Of a stretch of 64,000 nucleotides of DNA, positions 26,477-33,434 are shown piece by piece. This stretch comes from CALJIC01 sp039805565 (GTDB taxonomy: Bacteria; Chloroflexota; Chloroflexia; Chloroflexales; Roseiflexaceae). Made by a program: the position numbers and the translations under genes. The stretch lies in assembly GCA_039805565.1 (NCBI GenBank), contig JBDLTZ010000106.1, forward strand, positions 73,217 to 137,216, given 5' to 3'. A model generated the notes under the pieces. That model saw only the letters and a list, made by a program, of their open reading frames with translations, searched no databases and had not been told where the DNA came from. Position 1 is the first letter of the stretch; every line of letters starts with the position of its first letter.

Positions 26477-28518
26477 TGCCATCCGCACCGCTGCCGGCCG
26501 GCCGATCCCTGCTTGATCTGCCCGACGAGTCGGCGCCGCCCTCTTCACGCGAAGCCCGTGGCGCCGAGCGGCACCATAGCGGCGAGGTCCTGTCAGCTGC
26601 GCGCGACGTCCTGATCACCGCATTCAGCGACGAAGGCCGGCGGCTGCTCGACCCCTTCGCGCCCGCGGCCGAGCGCAACAGCCGCGTCATTGCCGCGCTG
26701 CGCGCCGCCGTCGCCGAGCACCGCGCCTCGTCGGGGCCGCTCGCGACTCTCTCCGACGACGCCGACACGCTGCTGGCGCTGTTCGCCGCAACCCTCGGGT
26801 GGGGGCCAGCGCAGCGCTACCTGGACGACCCGCTGGTGAACGAGGTGAAGATCAACAACCGCACCATCCTCGTCCAGGAGGCCGGGCGGCCCTTCGTCGT
26901 CGCTCCCGAGCAGTTCGAGAGCAACGCCGAGGTGCGGGGCCGCGCCGTGCAGCTCGCCTCGGCCCTCGGCGTCCGGCTCGACGCGGCCCACCCGCAGGAG
27001 ACCCTCCCGGTGGACCACGGCAGCCGCGTCCACGTCACTATCCACCCGCGCGTGGCCGAGCGCGATGGGGCGCTGGTCTGCATCCGCCGCGGCCGGCGCG
27101 GCGCATGGGATCTGGGCGACACCCTACGCCACGGCACACTCGATGCGCCGGTGGCCGAGCTGCTGCGGCTGCTGTGCCGCGCCCGCTGCTCGTTCCTGAT
27201 CGCCGGCCGGACCGGCAGCGGCAAGACGGGCATGCTCGAAGCGCTGGCGAACTCGTGGCCCGACACGCCGCACATCATCACGATCGAGGACCACGCGCTC
27301 GAGATCGGCATCCGATCCGGCGCATCCTGGACCCGGGAGCTCGTGGACACCCAGCGCGACCCGCAGGCGTTCGGACGGGCGGCGCGTGAGGCTCTGCGGC
27401 AGACGCCTGGGCTGCTGCTCCCCGGCGAGACGCGCGGCAGCGAGGCGGGCGCGATCCTCGCGCTGGCCCTCTCCGGCCACGCGGTCATCACTACCCTCCA
27501 CGCCCGCACTGCCGCGGAGGCAGTAACGCGGTTCGCGGGCTACGCGGCGCAGCCCGGCGCCTACATGTACGAGGGGCGCCGCGACAGTGCCCTGCGCGAT
27601 GCCTGCGCCGCCTTCGACGTCGTCATCCAGCTTGATTCGCTGGAGTCGATCGGCAGGAGGATCGTCGCCGAGGTGGCCCTGCTTGACGGCACGGCAACAC
27701 AGGACGGCGAGCTCAGGCCGGCGACCATCCCCCTGGCGCTCGCCGCCGTGACCGGCGAGGGCGACGTCCGGTGGGAGACCTTCGCCTGCGCGGAGGGTGG
27801 GACGCTTACCTGGCGGGACAGCGTTGACCGAAGCCCAGAGCCGCTGCGCGAGCGACTCGCGCGGCTCAGTGGGCGCCATACCGGCACGACGACCTGGATC
27901 GCCGCTGCCCAGAGCGCGGTGGACCGGGCAGAGCGGCTGCTCGGCGCCGGGGAGGCGGAGCGCGCGCTCAGCGCGCTGCGTGAGCCGTGGCGCGAGCGCC
28001 GTAACAGCCGGCTGCTGCAAGTGGCACTGCGGGCCACAGAGCTGAGCCCCGAGCGCTTCGCGGCAGCGCGCGTCTCCGCGCTCAGCACCCGGGTGAGCCT
28101 CGAGCACCTCATCGCGAAGGCGCGGTGGGAAGAGGCCAGCGCCCTGCTCAGCCGCATCCTGGGCGAGATCGACACTGCCGCGCTCGCCGCCCCACTTGAG
28201 GGGTGGGACCAAACGGAGGAGACCGTGCGGCAGGGTCTTGAGCGCGAGGCTGCCGCGGCCCAAGCGTGTGCGGCCGCGGACGCAGCGCTAGGCCGTGGCA
28301 ACCACCGGGCCGCGCTTGACATCGTCAACGCGGCGCTGCCGCCCGACGGCGCACTCTCGTTAGAAGTGAGCTGCTCACTGTTGCAGAGGCGCGAGGCGGC
28401 GCTGGAGGGGCTTCTGCTCAGCGGCGACGCCGACTCGAACGCAGTACGCGCCGTACGGGAGCGCCGGCTGGCCTTGGAGCGCGACCAGCAGCCTGCGAGT
28501 TTCCAGAGGAGGAGATGA
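26476..28518 (+). CDS. CpaF-like secretion ATPase with long helical C-terminal extension
   Basis: This is a 680-residue protein. Residues about 60-420 are a VirB11/CpaF ATPase: N-domain with YLDDPLVNEVKINNRTIL, Walker A IAGRTGSGKTGML (about 242-250), IITIEDHALEIG, Walker B GLLLPGETRGSEAG and His box GHAVITTLHART. From about 430 onward come some 250 extra residues that are Ala/Leu/Glu/Arg-rich and look like TPR-type helical repeats (AERLLGAGEAERALSALREPW, ALGRGNHRAALDIVNAALPP). That tail is not usual for CpaF. It overlaps tadB by 4 nt. It may serve the T4SS half (VirB11 role) while the ATPase at 23897 serves the Tad half; this is inference. Confidence 0.82.
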   Translation: MPSAPLPAGRSLLDLPDESAPPSSREARGAERHHSGEVLSAARDVLITAFSDEGRRLLDPFAPAAERNSRVIAALRAAVAEHRASSGPLATLSDDADTLLALFAATLGWGPAQRYLDDPLVNEVKINNRTILVQEAGRPFVVAPEQFESNAEVRGRAVQLASALGVRLDAAHPQETLPVDHGSRVHVTIHPRVAERDGALVCIRRGRRGAWDLGDTLRHGTLDAPVAELLRLLCRARCSFLIAGRTGSGKTGMLEALANSWPDTPHIITIEDHALEIGIRSGASWTRELVDTQRDPQAFGRAAREALRQTPGLLLPGETRGSEAGAILALALSGHAVITTLHARTAAEAVTRFAGYAAQPGAYMYEGRRDSALRDACAAFDVVIQLDSLESIGRRIVAEVALLDGTATQDGELRPATIPLALAAVTGEGDVRWETFACAEGGTLTWRDSVDRSPEPLRERLARLSGRHTGTTTWIAAAQSAVDRAERLLGAGEAERALSALREPWRERRNSRLLQVALRATELSPERFAAARVSALSTRVSLEHLIAKARWEEASALLSRILGEIDTAALAAPLEGWDQTEETVRQGLEREAAAAQACAAADAALGRGNHRAALDIVNAALPPDGALSLEVSCSLLQRREAALEGLLLSGDADSNAVRAVRERRLALERDQQPASFQRRR

Positions 28519-29450
28519 TGCAGCTGAGCAGCGCACCCATCACACACACGGACACCGCCTGGCTCGCGCTCTCCGTGCCGCTCTGGCTGACCGTCGCCGC
28601 GGCGCTCGGCGCCACGCTGCTGATGCGCCACGAGCTCCTCGCAGTGCTGTCCACGCTGCTGGCGCAGCGCTCCGCCGAGCGGGCGGCGGATGCGGCGCTT
28701 GTGTGGTCTCCCCCCGTGGCGACGCCGGGGCAGCTTCTGGCAGCGGCCCTCGCGTCGGCCTTAGCCGTCACCGCCGGCGTCACGCTGCTGGCGCCAGTCT
28801 CGGTGGCCGTCGCCCTCTCTCCCCCCGCGGCCCTCGTCGCGATCTGGATCGCGCTGCGGCTGCTCGAGGCGCGCTACATTGCGGGCCTCGAGCGCGCGCT
28901 GCCGGGCGCGGTCGGTAGGCTCGGGGGCTACCTCCGCGGCGGCGCCAGCTTCCAGGCCGCGATCGAGCGGGTGATCGCCGATACGCCCCCCGGCCCGCTG
29001 CAGGCCGAGTGGTCGTTCCTGGCCGAGCGCCTTGCGGCGCCACTGTCGGGCGGCGGGCGCGCCACGCCGGCCCAGGCTGTGGCGGCGCTGGCGAGTCAGA
29101 CCCCCTCGCGGCGCCACGCCGTCCTGCTCGAGCACATCGAGGTGGCGCTCGGCCAGCCGCACGACGTGCTGGCGCGGCGGGTGTCGGCGGCATCGGCGGC
29201 GCTCCTGGCAGCCGAGCAGCGGCGCAGCCAGACCGAGACCGAGCTGGCCCAGATGCGCTACAGCGGCATAGCGATCGGCCTGTCCGGCACAGTGATGTGC
29301 ATCTACCTGGCGCTCACCCAGCCCGACAGGGTCGCGCGGGCATATCAGGGCGCCCTGGGCCTCGTGGCTGGGCTGGCGGTCGCCGCCGCGCTCGTGGCGC
29401 CGATCGTAGCCGGAGTGCTCCTGGCGCGCGCGGACGACGCGGACTACTAA
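28515..29450 (+). CDS. tadB: TadB-like inner-membrane platform protein
   Basis: This is a 311-residue GspF/TadB-type protein. There is a hydrophobic pair near 15-40 and 75-115, a cytoplasmic domain with ALPGAVGRLGGYLRGGASFQ and QRRSQTETELAQMRYSGIA, and two C-terminal transmembrane helices. TadB and TadC together form the membrane platform that the CpaF ATPase turns. ATG 28515 overlaps the upstream stop (ATGA); a second ATG at 28518 is better spaced from AGGAGG and may be the true start. Confidence 0.83.
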   Translation: MMQLSSAPITHTDTAWLALSVPLWLTVAAALGATLLMRHELLAVLSTLLAQRSAERAADAALVWSPPVATPGQLLAAALASALAVTAGVTLLAPVSVAVALSPPAALVAIWIALRLLEARYIAGLERALPGAVGRLGGYLRGGASFQAAIERVIADTPPGPLQAEWSFLAERLAAPLSGGGRATPAQAVAALASQTPSRRHAVLLEHIEVALGQPHDVLARRVSAASAALLAAEQRRSQTETELAQMRYSGIAIGLSGTVMCIYLALTQPDRVARAYQGALGLVAGLAVAAALVAPIVAGVLLARADDADY

Positions 29451-29488
29451 GCGTCGCGCCATATCCACAGAGATAAAGGAAGAGGTCC

Positions 29489-30286
29489 ATGTTCAACTTT
29501 CTCCTCACGCCGGGGGCGCCATTCTTCGCGATCAGCCTCGCGGGCGTAGCCCTGGCCGCCATAGGGCTGCTACGGGTTGAACGGCTGAGGCTGCTGGCGA
29601 CCGGCGTCCGGGCAGTGCCCGCGGGCCGCGGAGTAGCCGTCCGGCTCGCCGTCGGCCAGGCCGCGGCCATCCCCCTCTCCGGCGCGGTGCTGCTCGCAAG
29701 CCTGGCCGGCGGGCTCAGCGGCGCGGCCCGCGGCCTCGCACTCGCCACAGCCGCGGGAATCTATCTCTACCTCGGCCTCGTCGTCCCGCGCCGGCCGCTG
29801 GTGGCGGCCGAGCGCGAGCGCAAGGAGCTGCGGCGGCTGACCCCGGGCTTCGTGAGCTACGTCCGGATCGGGTTGGCGGGCTTCGAGGCGCCCGCGTCGC
29901 TGCTCACCCGCTACGTCGCAAGGGTGAGGCCGAGCGCCCTGGCCATGCAGCGCGTGGTCGCCGAGGCGCTGGCTGTCATGCAGGAGCGGCGGATGCGCCC
30001 CTTCGAGGCGCTGCGGGCCGTGGCCCTGGCGGGGGGCTGCCGCGAGCTCACCGATATCGCCGAGGCGCTGGCGCAGGCCGAGGCCGAGGGCACGGACGCG
30101 CAGGCGGCGCTCGAGGCCTACGAGGCGACGCTGGAGGCGCTGCTGCGCGACGAGTTCACCCGCATGCTCAAGCGTCGCACCGTCTGGCTGCTGCTGGTCG
30201 TGGCCGTGAGTCTGGTTGTCGGGATCCTTGGCAACCTACTGTACGTGATGGTCGCAGGGAGTCCGCTGTTTCAAGGAGGTTTGTGA
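29489..30286 (+). CDS. tadC: TadC-like inner-membrane platform protein
   Basis: This 265-residue partner of TadB has three N-terminal hydrophobic stretches, a GspF-type cytoplasmic domain (RRLTPGFVSYVRIGLAGFEAP, ERRMRPFEALRAVALAGGC) and a last transmembrane helix (LLLVVAVSLVVGILGNLLY). AAAGGAAGAGG precedes the ATG. It is followed 2 nt later by the first HTH gene, so the Tad and T4SS halves appear joined in one transcript. Confidence 0.8.
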   Translation: MFNFLLTPGAPFFAISLAGVALAAIGLLRVERLRLLATGVRAVPAGRGVAVRLAVGQAAAIPLSGAVLLASLAGGLSGAARGLALATAAGIYLYLGLVVPRRPLVAAERERKELRRLTPGFVSYVRIGLAGFEAPASLLTRYVARVRPSALAMQRVVAEALAVMQERRMRPFEALRAVALAGGCRELTDIAEALAQAEAEGTDAQAALEAYEATLEALLRDEFTRMLKRRTVWLLLVVAVSLVVGILGNLLYVMVAGSPLFQGGL

Positions 30287-30287
30287 G

Positions 30288-30698
30288 ATGCCCCCGATCG
30301 GACGGCCGACAGCTGACCGGGCCCAGGAGGCCCTCGCAATGATCCTGGAGCGCGGTGGCCCCGCGACGCTGCCGAGCGTGCTGACGTCGCAGGACGTCAA
30401 GCCGATGATGGGCCGCACGTGGTTCCACGAGGCCCTGCGCCGGGGCGACCTGCCCGGCGTGCAGGTGATGGAGTACGGCGTGTGGCGCTGTGAGCGAGAG
30501 ACATTTTTGATCTGGCTGCGAGAGGTGAGCGGTGAGACAGGACAGATGGCCATCGCTGGCGGCGATGCTGCGGCACATGCTGCTGCACGAGGAGTGGATG
30601 GCGCTGCGGGACGCGGCCGAGCTCTACCGGGTGACGCCGGACACGATGCAGGTGTGGGTGGAGGCCGGCAAGTTCACGGCGCAGCGCATTGGGGATGA
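30288..30698 (+). CDS. Small HTH (excisionase-like) protein 1
   Basis: This is a 136-residue frame whose first 82 residues form a MerR/excisionase-type winged helix: VLTSQDVKPMMGRTWFHEAL, then DLPGVQVMEYGVWRCERETF. The remaining residues are Gly/Ala-rich and look like a shifted reading of the next gene, which starts inside it. AAGGAGG precedes the ATG. The 167-nt overlap suggests either that the true product ends early through a sequencing or natural frameshift, or that the two HTH domains once formed one protein. It probably binds DNA; inside a secretion locus that is unexpected. Confidence 0.55.
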   Translation: MPPIGRPTADRAQEALAMILERGGPATLPSVLTSQDVKPMMGRTWFHEALRRGDLPGVQVMEYGVWRCERETFLIWLREVSGETGQMAIAGGDAAAHAAARGVDGAAGRGRALPGDAGHDAGVGGGRQVHGAAHWG

Positions 30699-30783
30699 GC
30701 TGTGGCTGTCGCGCGAGGAGCTCATCTCGGCGCTCCGCCGCCCGCCGGCCGCGCAGCCTCAAGCGCAGCGAGGCAGACGATGA
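30532..30783 (+). CDS. Small HTH (excisionase-family) protein 2
   Basis: This is an 83-residue protein built around an excisionase-type DNA-binding domain: MALRDAAELYRVTPDTMQVWV, EAGKFTAQRIGDELWLSREEL. The start GTG at 30532 follows GAGAGGTGA; ATG 30565 is an alternative. It overlaps the previous frame by 167 nt and its TGA overlaps the next ATG by 4 nt. Such proteins control excision in mobile elements or act as small regulators. No integrase is nearby, so a regulatory role for the locus is more likely. Confidence 0.65.
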   Translation: MRQDRWPSLAAMLRHMLLHEEWMALRDAAELYRVTPDTMQVWVEAGKFTAQRIGDELWLSREELISALRRPPAAQPQAQRGRR

Positions 30784-31427
30784 CCGCGCCTGGTCACCTG
30801 GCCGACGCGCTGCTCCACAGGATGCTTGCCCTCCCCGCGGTCGAGCGCGCGCTCAACGGGGCGCTTGCGCGGCCGCGGGTCCTCCAGACTACCGCCGCGG
30901 GCCTGTGCGCGCTCCTCGCGACCATATCGCTGGCCGGCGGACTCGGGGACAGCGGAAGGGGCGCGACCGTCCCGGGATCATGGCCCCAGGCGGGAGAGGC
31001 TGCCACCAGCACCCCTTCCGCGTTAGCGGAACAGCGCGGCAGCCCAGCCGATCAGGCGATCGAGGCGGTGGCCGCGTACAACCGGGCCAGCATCGCCGCG
31101 GCCGCGCTCGGCGATGGCGGCCTGCTGCTCCCGCACCTCGACCCTGACGGCCCCGCTCGGGCGAGCGCCGAGGCCGAGTACGCGCGCCGGGCGCCGGCAG
31201 GGGAGACGCGTAACGCGACGCTGCGGCGCTGGGGCGTGCTCCGCGCGGAGGCGGACGGTGACGTGGCGACGGTGGAGACGCAGGAGCTGTGGGACCTGGC
31301 AGTACGGGAGCGGGGGCGGCTGGTGGACAGCCGGCGCGGCGTACTGACGAGGAACGTGTACGCGCTGCGGCTGCGCTCGGAGCGGTGGCTCATTACCGAT
31401 GTGATATCTGACACGCTGCTGCAGTAG
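30780..31427 (+). CDS. VirB8/TcpC-like bitopic protein (NTF2-like exported domain)
   Basis: This 215-residue protein has a short cytoplasmic tail, one transmembrane helix (LQTTAAGLCALLATISLAGG, about 40-58), a low-complexity spacer and a C-terminal domain of about 120 residues with AIEAVAAYNRASIAAA, GVLRAEADGDVATVETQELW and YALRLRSERWLITDVI, the pattern of an NTF2/IMS-like fold. VirB8 and TcpC of T4SSs have exactly this layout. The T4SS neighbours support that reading, but similarity is by architecture only. The ATG overlaps the previous stop. Confidence 0.5.
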   Translation: MTAPGHLADALLHRMLALPAVERALNGALARPRVLQTTAAGLCALLATISLAGGLGDSGRGATVPGSWPQAGEAATSTPSALAEQRGSPADQAIEAVAAYNRASIAAAALGDGGLLLPHLDPDGPARASAEAEYARRAPAGETRNATLRRWGVLRAEADGDVATVETQELWDLAVRERGRLVDSRRGVLTRNVYALRLRSERWLITDVISDTLLQ

Positions 31428-31434
31428 GGGTGTG

Positions 31435-32964
31435 ATGCGCTTGAGAAGACATAACCGGCTGCTGGTCGCGATGCCGCTCGTGTGGGTCCTCTGGCTGCTG
31501 GGAACGCCACCGGCCGCGCTTGCTGATGCCCCCGGCACTCGGGGCGAGGAGCCCGCGCCGCGTGGTGGGGCCGGGGGTGTAGGGGACTGGCGCGGGGTTC
31601 AGGAGCTCCCGCCGCACACCGTGCTCACCGCGCCAGCCGCGCAGCTCGAGCCAGCGGCCGAGAAGCCAGTCAGCTGGCTCGACCGCGGCGGCAACACCGG
31701 CAACTGGGTGATGGACGCCGGGATGGGTATCGCCGGCGGCGCGCTCGCGGCAGTCAACGAGGCGCTGATCGTGGGCGTGACCGCACTCGTGGTGGGCGGT
31801 GGGAAAGACTGCTCAGGGACGAGCAACATCATCCTGTGCACGCCGCCGGAGCTGTTCTTCGGCGATGGAGAGCAGGCGCCAGCCTCGCAGCCGAAGGGGG
31901 GTGGGGCACAGCCGCTGATCACCGGCCTGTCGCAGACGATCGCCAAAGTGCACAAGGTGCTACGGCCGCTCGCAATCTCGCTGATCGGCCTGCTGTTCGT
32001 GATCCGGGTGGGTCGGATGATGACGGAAGGGCCGGCCAGCCTGGCGGCGGAGGGGAAGCAGCTGATCGTGTCGTTCGGCACCGCGCTCGCTTTTACACAG
32101 AGCAGCGAGGGGCTGCTGAAAGGCGTGCTGCAACTGTTGAACGGGCTGCACGCGCGTCTGTCGGGCGAGGGGATTGCGGCGCTGCTGGAGCACGCAGGGC
32201 GCCCGAACGCGCATCTGAACCTGGGCGTGCAGATCACGCTCCTGGTGCTGGTGATCGTCCTGCTGCTCCTCTCGGGCAAGGCGCTGCTGCGCGTAGTTCA
32301 CCTCACCATCCTGATCGCCGTCGCGCCGCTGATGGGCGCACTGCTGATGGACCGCTCGACGAGCCCGCGCTTCGGGCAGTGGGTCGGCAAGCTCTTCGAC
32401 GTGCTGCTCCAGCAGACAGCCTGGGTGTTCTTTTTCGCCGTGGGCGCGGGTCTCTTCAACGCGAGCCAGGCGGCGAATATGACCGACGCGCGAGCCCAGA
32501 TCATCGCGAACTTCGCGGCGGCGGTGGTGCTCGGCATGGCTGTGGGCGGCGAGTCGATCCTGGCCGGGATCGCGGGCGCATCAGGCGGGCCGGGAGGCCT
32601 GGTGGCAGGGAAGCTCGGGTCCGCGCTGAGCAGCCGCGGCCTGATGCGCGGCGCGCGCTGGACGGCACGGACGCTCCAGGCCGGCGGCAGGGGCCTCGGC
32701 GACGCCGCGGGGTCGCTGGGCGAAAGGTCCTCCGCCGCTCCAAGCGGCGACCCTCTGAAGAGCCGCGCGGGGCGGCAGGAGGCCTCGCGGGGCGGCGCGA
32801 ACCCGGCCGCGGCGCGGCGCTACGGCCGGAGCTCCGACGGCGCACCGCGGGCGATGCTCGGCCCGCAGCGCAGCCGGCTCGCGCCGCGTGAGGACTCTGA
32901 GCAGCTCACCCGGGGAAGGAGCCGGCCCTCCATCGCCGCTCGTGCGCGACGGGGCCACTCATAG
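31435..32964 (+). CDS. VirB6/TrbL-like polytopic T4SS channel protein
   Basis: This is a 509-residue protein. A signal-like N terminus (MPLVWVLWLLGTPPAALA) is followed by an exported stretch with two cysteines (DCSGTSNIILC) and then about five to six transmembrane helices between residues 175 and 390 (LAISLIGLLFVIRVG, ITLLVLVIVLLLLSG, LTILIAVAPLMGALLM, TAWVFFFAVGAGLF). The C-terminal tail of about 110 residues is Arg/Gly/Ser-rich and disordered. This is the shape of VirB6/TrbL/CagW-type channel components. ATG 31435 or the adjacent GTG 31432 begins the gene, after AGGGG. Confidence 0.65.
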   Translation: MRLRRHNRLLVAMPLVWVLWLLGTPPAALADAPGTRGEEPAPRGGAGGVGDWRGVQELPPHTVLTAPAAQLEPAAEKPVSWLDRGGNTGNWVMDAGMGIAGGALAAVNEALIVGVTALVVGGGKDCSGTSNIILCTPPELFFGDGEQAPASQPKGGGAQPLITGLSQTIAKVHKVLRPLAISLIGLLFVIRVGRMMTEGPASLAAEGKQLIVSFGTALAFTQSSEGLLKGVLQLLNGLHARLSGEGIAALLEHAGRPNAHLNLGVQITLLVLVIVLLLLSGKALLRVVHLTILIAVAPLMGALLMDRSTSPRFGQWVGKLFDVLLQQTAWVFFFAVGAGLFNASQAANMTDARAQIIANFAAAVVLGMAVGGESILAGIAGASGGPGGLVAGKLGSALSSRGLMRGARWTARTLQAGGRGLGDAAGSLGERSSAAPSGDPLKSRAGRQEASRGGANPAAARRYGRSSDGAPRAMLGPQRSRLAPREDSEQLTRGRSRPSIAARARRGHS

Positions 32965-33006
32965 TCGTGACGAATGTGCATACCTCAATGATCACAGGAG
33001 AACATC

Positions 33007-33387
33007 ATGGCACCTGTAGTCTGCGCGAGCTGCGGGCTCGCAAACATTCCCGAGCGGTCGAGCTGCAAGCAGTGCGGCGAGTCACTGCGGGCGCCAGCAC
33101 CAGTCCCCACGGAGGAAAACAGCGTCCAACTCACGCTCGATGAGCGACGGGATATTCTCGACGCGGAGATCGTGCGGCAGGTCACGGCCGGCTGGCGCGT
33201 GGTGAGCCGCACCGATACGACCGCGCAGCTGCTAACGGATCGCGGCCCGAACGGCTGCATCGGGTTGTTGCTGCTGATCTTCTTTGTGGTACCCGGCATC
33301 CTCTACATGCTGCTCTACAAGGGCTCATCCAGTATGTACATCGACGTGGACCCGTTCGGCCAGGTGCGGCGGACGACGCACGGGTAG
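33007..33387 (+). CDS. Zinc-ribbon membrane protein of unknown function
   Basis: This 126-residue protein has an N-terminal zinc ribbon with two CxxC pairs (VCASCGLANIPERSSCKQCG). A middle stretch (TAGWRVVSRTDTTAQLLTDR) is followed by one transmembrane helix (CIGLLLLIFFVVPGILYML) and a short tail. Proteins of this layout occur widely in Chloroflexota and Actinobacteria without assigned function. Its place inside the T4SS gene string suggests an accessory role. A stretch of GCTCACG heptamers follows its stop. Confidence 0.6.
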   Translation: MAPVVCASCGLANIPERSSCKQCGESLRAPAPVPTEENSVQLTLDERRDILDAEIVRQVTAGWRVVSRTDTTAQLLTDRGPNGCIGLLLLIFFVVPGILYMLLYKGSSSMYIDVDPFGQVRRTTHG

Positions 33388-33392
33388 GCAGC

Positions 33393-33420
33393 GCTCACGG
33401 CTCACGGCTCACGGCTCACG
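33393..33420 (+). repeat. Four perfect tandem GCTCACG heptamers
   Basis: Four identical 7-bp units in direct tandem fill the gap between the zinc-ribbon gene and the triple-domain hydrolase gene. Unlike the longer elements there is no opposing array. Confidence 0.9.
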
Positions 33421-33434
33421 ATGCGGAGCGACAG

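Noticed and set aside
33393..33420. Tandem repeats considered as a CRISPR array
   Set aside because: Units are 7 bp in direct tandem without spacers and no cas genes are present.
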